Part shown: positions 62,401-64,000 of the stretch, piece by piece
Layout: every line of letters begins with the position of its first letter
Position numbering within the stretch: the first letter of the stretch is position 1
Assembly: GCA_026874595.1 (NCBI GenBank)
Contig: CM049313.1
Span: forward strand, 64,362,159 to 64,426,158
Length of the DNA stretch: 64,000 nt
Source of the DNA: Sipunculus nudus
Taxonomy: Eukaryota; Annelida; Sipuncula; Golfingiida; Sipunculidae
Reading direction: 5' to 3'
Position numbers and translations under genes: made by a program
Notes under the pieces: model-generated
Told to the model about the DNA's origin: nothing
Seen by the model: the letters and a program-made list of their open reading frames with translations, nothing else
The model's database searches: none

Positions 62401-64000
62401 GTGGTCCATTGTCCGTCCGTCTGTCCGTCCGTCCGTCCATAGATGTGGCACGTTTTGAAACCGTAAGGCCTAGGAATCCAATTTCGACATAGTATTAGAT
62501 GTCCCCAAGATCTCCTACCAAGCCGAAAACTGGGTCTTTGCGACTTTGTTCCTTTGAGAAATTAAGGAAAAACCTCAATTTTTTATTAAAAAACCTATTT
62601 TCAGATTTCAGGGCTGCCTAATATCAAAACCACTCATCTGTTTTTCCTCATATTTACCATAAATATTCCTCTATATAGTTCCAATGTACATGCCTGAAAT
62701 TATGCCTGTATTATATAATTTAAGAAAGTTATGGGCCAGAACAATGCATTTTGTAAAAAATCAGGAAAGATATTTGATCACTTAAAACAAAACTTGTTAA
62801 AGCTATGGACTTATTTTCAAGTAAGGCCAGACTTTTTTAATTTTTCTGTTTACAAACCTGCCGACCTCCGATTTCCTCATTTCAGAAAAAAAATAAAATT
62901 GGCATTTTGACTTTTTTTCCTTTTATATATCGTCGCCGAATCCAGCACGGTTGTTGACAAATGAATTGTTAAGTGGCCATGTGTATTAGATCACCTCAAA
63001 CGTTAGAACTCTTATGATTGGCTAATAAGGTCACTTTCTTAATGACAGATGGAGGGTTTAAGCCAATCAAAATAGGGTATCCTTTGGCCATAACTGCAAT
63101 TGATTGGCCATCCAGTAGTCAAAAGATTCAGCAGGGAAATTGAGAATCCTTGGAGAGTTTTCAAAGTTCGTTTTCTGCACTACATTACATTTTCAAACCA
63201 GCGTTTAGGTCATATTTGTTAAACATATATGTTATAGATAGATGTGAATTAGAAAAGAAAATTAGTTTGGTTGCATAGTGGCTTTACCAGCTTGCCACTG
63301 TTAATCACTTGCTGGAAATACACACAAATTTACTTCTTAAGACTTATTATTACACTCAAAGTCAGACGCTATTAATAACTGCGAATTGGCTAAGTTTCAC
63401 AAGTTTACTCTTAAAAATATAATAACTTGTCAATACTTAAAAATGTAGTCTTGTAACGCTTAAAAGAAAATTACTGAACAGATGAAATTATATACTGCAT
63501 GAGGTCGTCATGTACTCTTTGAAAACTCCTGGAATTCTCAGGGTTTCTGCAGTATTTCCGACTATCTGTAGTCTTAGTGGCGCGGTTTTATGTGTAGTGT
63601 TGCAGCGCGTTGGCTTTGCGGATATTTTTATAGTCAAAACAAAAGCAAGCTAAAATGAAAGCCATTTAAAATGCAGAAACTTTGAAAGGATTCATTTAAT
63701 TGTTCCAAACGGATGTGATGGAAGCTTTGATGTGTATGGATGCCGAAAAGCAATTCCGGACTGACAGTGGCCAAGTGACGGCATATTAAAATGAGTACGG
63801 TACGTACTGTCACGGCCATGGTAGGAAATGCAGATGAATAAATAAAGATAATTAATACTTTTTTTAAATTTTTAAAATAGTTGAATAATTCAATGTGATC
63901 TCCAATGGAAACCTCACTTTATTAGCAGTTGTTGTATATTCAAAGGACTGTCAAACATGCGCAACACCAAAAGGGAAAGGTCATGGTCATGAATCAAACA
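35045..64000 (+). CDS. RPRD2: RPRD2-like CTD-interacting protein, 5' part of gene (eight exons, ~348 codons)
   Basis: Exons at 35045-35195, 39497-39626, 42089-42189, 43169-43221, 43752-43878, 44945-45120, 51029-51245 and probably 56240-56329 join in phase. Residues 1 to about 135 form a [42 protein letters not shown] and [15 protein letters not shown]. CIDs bind the phosphorylated heptad tail of RNA polymerase II. Residues 150-275 are a coiled-coil region ([33 protein letters not shown]). Next come a serine/proline stretch and an acidic DMSDSDEE segment. The NCKRK motif and the second half match RPRD2 rather than RPRD1A/B. Vertebrate RPRD2 is about 1,460 residues with a long low-complexity tail, so most of the protein lies beyond the right edge. 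Confidence 0.92.
35196..35960. other. Start of RPRD2 intron 1
   Basis: Mostly unique. Open frames on either strand in 35268-35707 show no family resemblance. No repeat relative was noticed in the window. Confidence 0.5.
35961..36175 (+). repeat. Hairpin-family fragment
   Basis: Starts AGCTCAGCTGACTGAAAGTC and runs through TCCATCGTCCATCGGGCCCC, then GAAATTAGGTCACTGTGACC. It is the plus-strand relative of 18244-18050 on the other side of the window. It merges into the array that starts at about 36170. Confidence 0.7.
36176..38290. repeat. Tandem array (~130-145-bp units), split by a hAT element
   Basis: The phrase AAGCCAAACTTTTCATCCCA or variants recurs near 36203, 36333, 36466, 38105 and 38250. 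Removing the 1494-bp insertion and one 8-bp duplication gives even spacing of 130-145 bp. Units also share TTTTGAGGTCAAGGTCAC words. A related array lies at 57440-58010. Confidence 0.75.
36522..38015. mobile_element. Non-autonomous hAT element 1 (1494 bp)
   Basis: Flanked by an exact 8-bp duplication TCTGCAAA (36514-36521 and 38016-38023). Ends are inverted: CAGGGTTGGCAGGTTTTAGG on the left, CAGGGTTGGGTTTTAGGC on the right (reverse strand). Both subterminal regions are dense in GGTTTTAGGCA words in both orientations, typical transposase-binding clusters. An 8-bp duplication plus CAGGG ends is the hAT signature. A 100-codon frame at 36625-36927 has no recognised relative. No transposase was seen. 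Confidence 0.9.
38291..39496. other. End of RPRD2 intron 1
   Basis: A CAGGGTTCTCACCAGG motif at 38346, after a TA-rich run, looks like an isolated hAT end without a partner. Otherwise unrecognised. Confidence 0.45.
39497..39626 (+). CDS. RPRD2: RPRD2 exon 2 (residues 51-94)
   Basis: Follows a TAATTTTCAG acceptor. Encodes [20 protein letters not shown] and then [20 protein letters not shown], the CID core helices. It ends in phase 2 at GTCAGT. A hairpin-family repeat begins only 24 bases downstream. Confidence 0.96.
39651..40660 (+). repeat. Hairpin-ended dispersed element, copy D
   Basis: Begins with the palindrome (AGCTCAGCTGACTATAAGTC then ATCTGAGCT), followed by GTCCATTGTCTGTCGTCCGT. It continues with body blocks shared with copies A-C and, from about 40240, with the outer parts of copy B. 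It lacks the Helitron of copy B and so records the pre-insertion site near 40435-40455. It starts 24 bp after RPRD2 exon 2. Confidence 0.78.
40665..40835 (+). mobile_element. Fragment of the 22175-type Helitron
   Basis: Reverse complement of about 22210-22390: GGTCAAGGTCACAGGACCAA, ACAATAATTGCTTGCCAAGT-type text and ACTATGTCTGGGGATACA. A G run at 40804-40817 replaces a shorter C-rich segment. It breaks off just before the terminal hairpin, so the 3' end is missing. Confidence 0.72.
40836..42088. other. Part of RPRD2 intron 2 with a short triplication
   Basis: Three ~41-bp units lie at 41698-41800 (TTTCAATTTGGGACTATGTC, then ACAGCGCATAA). The rest is unrecognised AT-rich intron. Confidence 0.55.
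42089..42189 (+). CDS. RPRD2: RPRD2 exon 3 (residues 94-128)
   Basis: Acceptor ATAATTCACAG, donor GTATGT. Encodes [20 protein letters not shown] and [13 protein letters not shown], the last CID helices that contact the CTD peptide. Phase 2 in, phase 1 out. Confidence 0.95.
42190..42740. repeat. Cluster of CAGTTGCAA/TTGCAACTG words in RPRD2 intron 3
   Basis: At least ten short words of this type in both orientations (e.g. GTCTGCAACTGCTTGCAACT near 42280, CAGTTGCAAGTCATAA at 42487, CAACAGTTGCAAAGG at 42529, GCTTGCAACTGTCAG at 42582), with CGACCAGTCGCAG variants. The density is above chance in AT-rich intron and looks like an eroded palindromic repeat. Confidence 0.5.
43169..43221 (+). CDS. RPRD2: RPRD2 exon 4 (residues 128-145)
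   Basis: Short 53-nt exon with acceptor CATTTGCAG and donor GTGAGT. Encodes [17 protein letters not shown], aligned to the KSKIVAEF segment of the family. Phases agree with both neighbours. Confidence 0.85.
43222..43751. other. RPRD2 intron 4
   Basis: 530 bp, nothing recognised. Confidence 0.55.
43752..43878 (+). CDS. RPRD2: RPRD2 exon 5 (residues 146-187)
   Basis: Acceptor GGAAATTTCAG, donor GTCAGC. Encodes [20 protein letters not shown] and [20 protein letters not shown], the start of the helical region after the CID. Confidence 0.93.
43879..44751. other. Main part of RPRD2 intron 5
   Basis: Nothing recognised. Confidence 0.55.
44752..44935 (+). repeat. Dispersed repeat abutting RPRD2 exon 6
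   Basis: GTACAGTGAAACCTGTGTTA, GGACCACCCTTGGGACTGG and ACAGGTGGTCTTATAAGACA form a diverged copy of a GGTGGTC/GACCACC-rich repeat of a kind common in invertebrate genomes. It contains internal inverted words. It supplies sequence within 10 bp of the exon 6 acceptor. Confidence 0.5.
44945..45120 (+). CDS. RPRD2: RPRD2 exon 6 (residues 188-246)
   Basis: Acceptor TATGTTTTCAG, donor GTAAGT. Encodes [20 protein letters not shown] and the [20 protein letters not shown] segment, the best-conserved RPRD2 coiled-coil part. A dispersed repeat (44752-44935) ends just before the acceptor. Confidence 0.95.
45390..46050. repeat. Tandem array, four ~145-bp units
   Basis: GATGATTGGTACAT or variants recur at 45561, 45706, 45851 and 45995, each with CAATATGGCNGCCACAGC-type and CAGACCTGT words. 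Lies in RPRD2 intron 6. Confidence 0.85.
46051..46720. mobile_element. Possible Helitron-derived segment
   Basis: Contains a CCG run (46130-46142), two copies of the palindrome GGTGGCGCCACC (46397-46408, 46535-46546) that also occurs in the 22175 Helitron (25584-25595), and a perfect hairpin GTAGTTG-CTGGT-CAACTAC (46663-46681) followed by CCGTATTTTAG and T. The 3' end reads TTAG rather than CTAG, and the 5' end was not located, so the call is tentative. Confidence 0.4.
46721..47564. other. Unique part of RPRD2 intron 6
   Basis: Nothing recognised. Confidence 0.55.
47565..48300 (+). repeat. Hairpin-ended dispersed element, copy E
   Basis: Palindrome at 47565-47593, then a long CCGTCCGTCTGT run (to 47665), then GTGGCACGTTTTGAAACCGT, TCCCCAAGATCTCCTACCAA and the rest of the family body. 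It is the closest relative of copy G (62366). Confidence 0.85.
48375..49830 (+). repeat. Hairpin-family copy F, split by hAT element 2
   Basis: Body blocks match copy E (GGCATGCAATTAGATGTCTC, TTTTGCCCAACTTTGACCAT), but the palindrome and tetranucleotide run are missing. The right part (49705-49830) resembles 40300-40400, the GCCAGCC/CATCTAGTAG region. An 840-bp insertion separates the halves. Confidence 0.68.
48857..49696. mobile_element. Non-autonomous hAT element 2 (840 bp)
   Basis: Exact 8-bp duplication GTCACCTG at 48849-48856 and 49697-49704. Inverted ends: TTGGGTTGGGACG on the left, TAGTGTTGGGACG on the right (reverse strand). Subterminal regions carry ATATCGCGATATC-type palindromes in several copies (GCGATATCACGATATC at 48936, AATATCGCGATATCACAG at 49616). 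No transposase was seen. Confidence 0.88.
49831..50835. other. AT-rich part of RPRD2 intron 6
   Basis: Very AT-rich, no gene or repeat relative noticed. Open frames on both strands are composition artefacts. Confidence 0.55.
50836..50990 (-). repeat. Probable tRNA-derived SINE, minus orientation
   Basis: On the minus strand a head with A-box-like TAGCCTAGTTGGG (about 50968) and B-box-like AGTTTGACCTC (about 50918), spaced as in tRNA-derived SINEs. It runs into the dispersed block AACAAGGGACCTATGGGTCA, also found at 3357-3405. It ends 40 bp before RPRD2 exon 7. Confidence 0.5.
51029..51245 (+). CDS. RPRD2: RPRD2 exon 7 (residues 247-318)
   Basis: Acceptor TATATTGTAG, donor GTGAGA. Encodes [20 protein letters not shown], then [20 protein letters not shown] and the acidic [12 protein letters not shown] run. 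This order (end of coiled coil, Ser/Pro motif, acidic DMELSD-like motif) is the RPRD2 order. Confidence 0.95.
51246..52327. other. RPRD2 intron 7 start with a truncated hAT-like end
   Basis: CAGGGCTTGACATTAAAC at 51388, followed by TACTTGCCCATTTGGCAAGT, is a typical hAT-family left end. No matching right end with an 8-bp duplication was found, although GGCAAGTACAAGTC at 51740 may be its inner part. Otherwise unrecognised. Confidence 0.45.
52328..52423. repeat. Three 32-bp tandem units
   Basis: CAGAGCCATCAGTAATCATG plus TTAATTTCTTGT at 52328, 52360 and 52392, the third diverged. A weaker relative lies near 53378. Confidence 0.92.
53003..53292 (+). mobile_element. tRNA-derived SINE with 10-bp target duplication
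   Basis: Flanked by exact TCATACAGTA (52993-53002 and 53293-53302). The head has an A-box-like TAGCCTAGTGG (53016-53026) and a B-box-like GTTTGAACCC (53053-53062), spaced as in a tRNA. The tail is A-rich (AAAAAGAATAAAAAAAC). The middle is unrelated to the head. All these parts fit a full-length SINE mobilised by a LINE. Confidence 0.85.
53303..54213. other. Unique part of RPRD2 intron 7
   Basis: Nothing recognised. Confidence 0.55.
54214..54694. mobile_element. Non-autonomous hAT element 3 (481 bp)
   Basis: Ends CATTGGCGTCAAT on the left and CAGGGGCGTCAAT on the right (reverse strand). They are flanked by GTAGTTAG (54206-54213) and GTAGTAAG (54695-54702), a 7/8 match. The inside has a 13-bp G run (54241-54253), two TA runs and inverted GGGGGGAT/ATCCCCCC words near the right end. 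Most likely a hAT miniature element. Confidence 0.72.
54740..56165. repeat. ~28-bp minisatellite in two blocks before RPRD2 exon 8
   Basis: Units of the form GTAGGTCATTGTGAGGAGAA then TCTTGAAA fill about 54740-55015 and 55470-56165. They are separated by about 450 bp of unrelated sequence (55016-55469). Minus-strand peptides of the [17 protein letters not shown] type are array shadows. The second block ends about 75 bp before the probable exon 8. Confidence 0.85.
56240..56329 (+). CDS. RPRD2: RPRD2 probable exon 8 (residues 319-348)
   Basis: A GC-richer 90-nt segment between a strong acceptor (TTTTTCTCTGATTCAG) and a consensus GTAAGT donor, phase 1 in and out. It would encode [20 protein letters not shown] and [10 protein letters not shown], polar low-complexity text that fits the family but does not prove it. 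It lies about 80 bp after a minisatellite. Splicing and composition support it more than homology does. Confidence 0.55.
56330..57440. other. Start of RPRD2 intron 8
   Basis: AT-rich with a TA run at 56427-56458. A weak ~55-bp repetition (CTCAGTCTGTTCATTTTGTA, CCCTCTGTCCATTTTGTCCA) lies at 57200-57310. Nothing else was recognised. Confidence 0.5.
57441..58010. repeat. Diverged array related to 36176-38290
   Basis: AAGCAAAACTTTTCATCCCA at 57504 and AAGCCAAACTTTTCAACCAA at 57770, with GGTCACAAGGTCAAAG-type words. Two or so units of ~262 bp. Confidence 0.65.
58370..58855. repeat. Tandem array, three to four diverged ~130-150-bp units
   Basis: Repeated words: CTTCAAGGTCAAATCTGCTG, TTTTGTGAACCCCATA and CAAATTTGACACACCAG variants. 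A 16-bp G run follows at 58864-58879. Confidence 0.75.
58890..58985. repeat. Short dispersed repeat
   Basis: ATACTGTGGATGCCTTTTTA, GCAAGGGTTTTAATTTTCTC and GCGAAAATGAAACCCTC match, with changes, 15165-15240. No terminal duplication was identified. Confidence 0.6.
59499..59700. repeat. ~27-bp minisatellite
   Basis: CTAACTTTGGAGTTGGTCAA units (59503, 59530 and on to about 59690), several degenerate. The plus-strand peptide HVSNFGVGQ is a by-product. Confidence 0.85.
59701..62365. other. Unique part of RPRD2 intron 8
   Basis: No exon, RNA gene or repeat relative was recognised. A TA-rich spot lies at 61058-61070. Confidence 0.5.
62366..62820 (+). repeat. Hairpin-ended dispersed element, copy G
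   Basis: Palindrome at 62366-62394, CCGTCCGTCTGTCCGTCC run to 62438, then the same body as copy E with few differences. It is cut short near 62820, before the GTGAGTACTGTGGATTTAAT block. Confidence 0.85.
62821..64000. other. Right edge, RPRD2 intron 8, nothing recognised
   Basis: No further RPRD2 exon, RNA gene or repeat relative was found up to the edge. Confidence 0.5.

Overview
The window is eukaryotic nuclear DNA, AT-rich, intron-rich and crowded with mobile elements. The best guess is a bivalve mollusc. This is an inference from the repeat style: tandem-core 'pearl'-like Helitrons, a dispersed family that starts with an AGCTCAGCTGA hairpin followed by CCGT microsatellites, and a DIRS retrotransposon. 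No ribosomal RNA, organellar or bacterial signal was seen.

Two host genes are supported exon by exon, with GT/AG sites and consistent phases. They are arranged head to head. On the minus strand, from 27616 leftward past base 1, lies the 5' half of a ULK3-type serine/threonine kinase: six exons encoding 236 residues and the whole catalytic core. The C-terminal MIT-domain exons lie outside the window. On the plus strand, from 35045 rightward past base 64000, lies the 5' part of an RPRD2-type RNA polymerase II CTD-interacting protein: seven firm exons and one probable exon, about 348 residues. The 7.4 kb between the two start codons holds repeats and two short promoter-like stretches.

From left to right: ULK3 intron 5 is a five-unit tandem repeat that carries copies of the exon-5 splice donor. 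Intron 4 (about 12.9 kb) is a stack of nested insertions: three relatives of one dispersed element, one split by a Helitron with a 180-bp tandem core, another split by a 5.6-kb GC-rich DIRS retrotransposon and then by a TA-flanked Tigger/pogo-like element. Intron 1 (about 9 kb) holds a decayed Gypsy copy, a 3.8-kb Helitron with a 288-bp tandem core, and a 120-bp AT dinucleotide run. The intergenic region holds a 901-bp tandem duplication that merges into a foldback-like structure, whose arms are arrays of a 14-bp palindrome and which contains a LINE fragment. RPRD2 introns hold three non-autonomous hAT elements with 8-bp target duplications, a tRNA-derived SINE with a 10-bp duplication, several minisatellites, and more copies of the hairpin element.

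Mobile coding sequence is decayed everywhere (stops, frameshifts, missing catalytic residues), so these elements are best read as fossils. Two points stand out: the duplicated splice donors in ULK3, and the fact that every recognisable hairpin-family copy lies in the sense orientation of the gene that hosts it.
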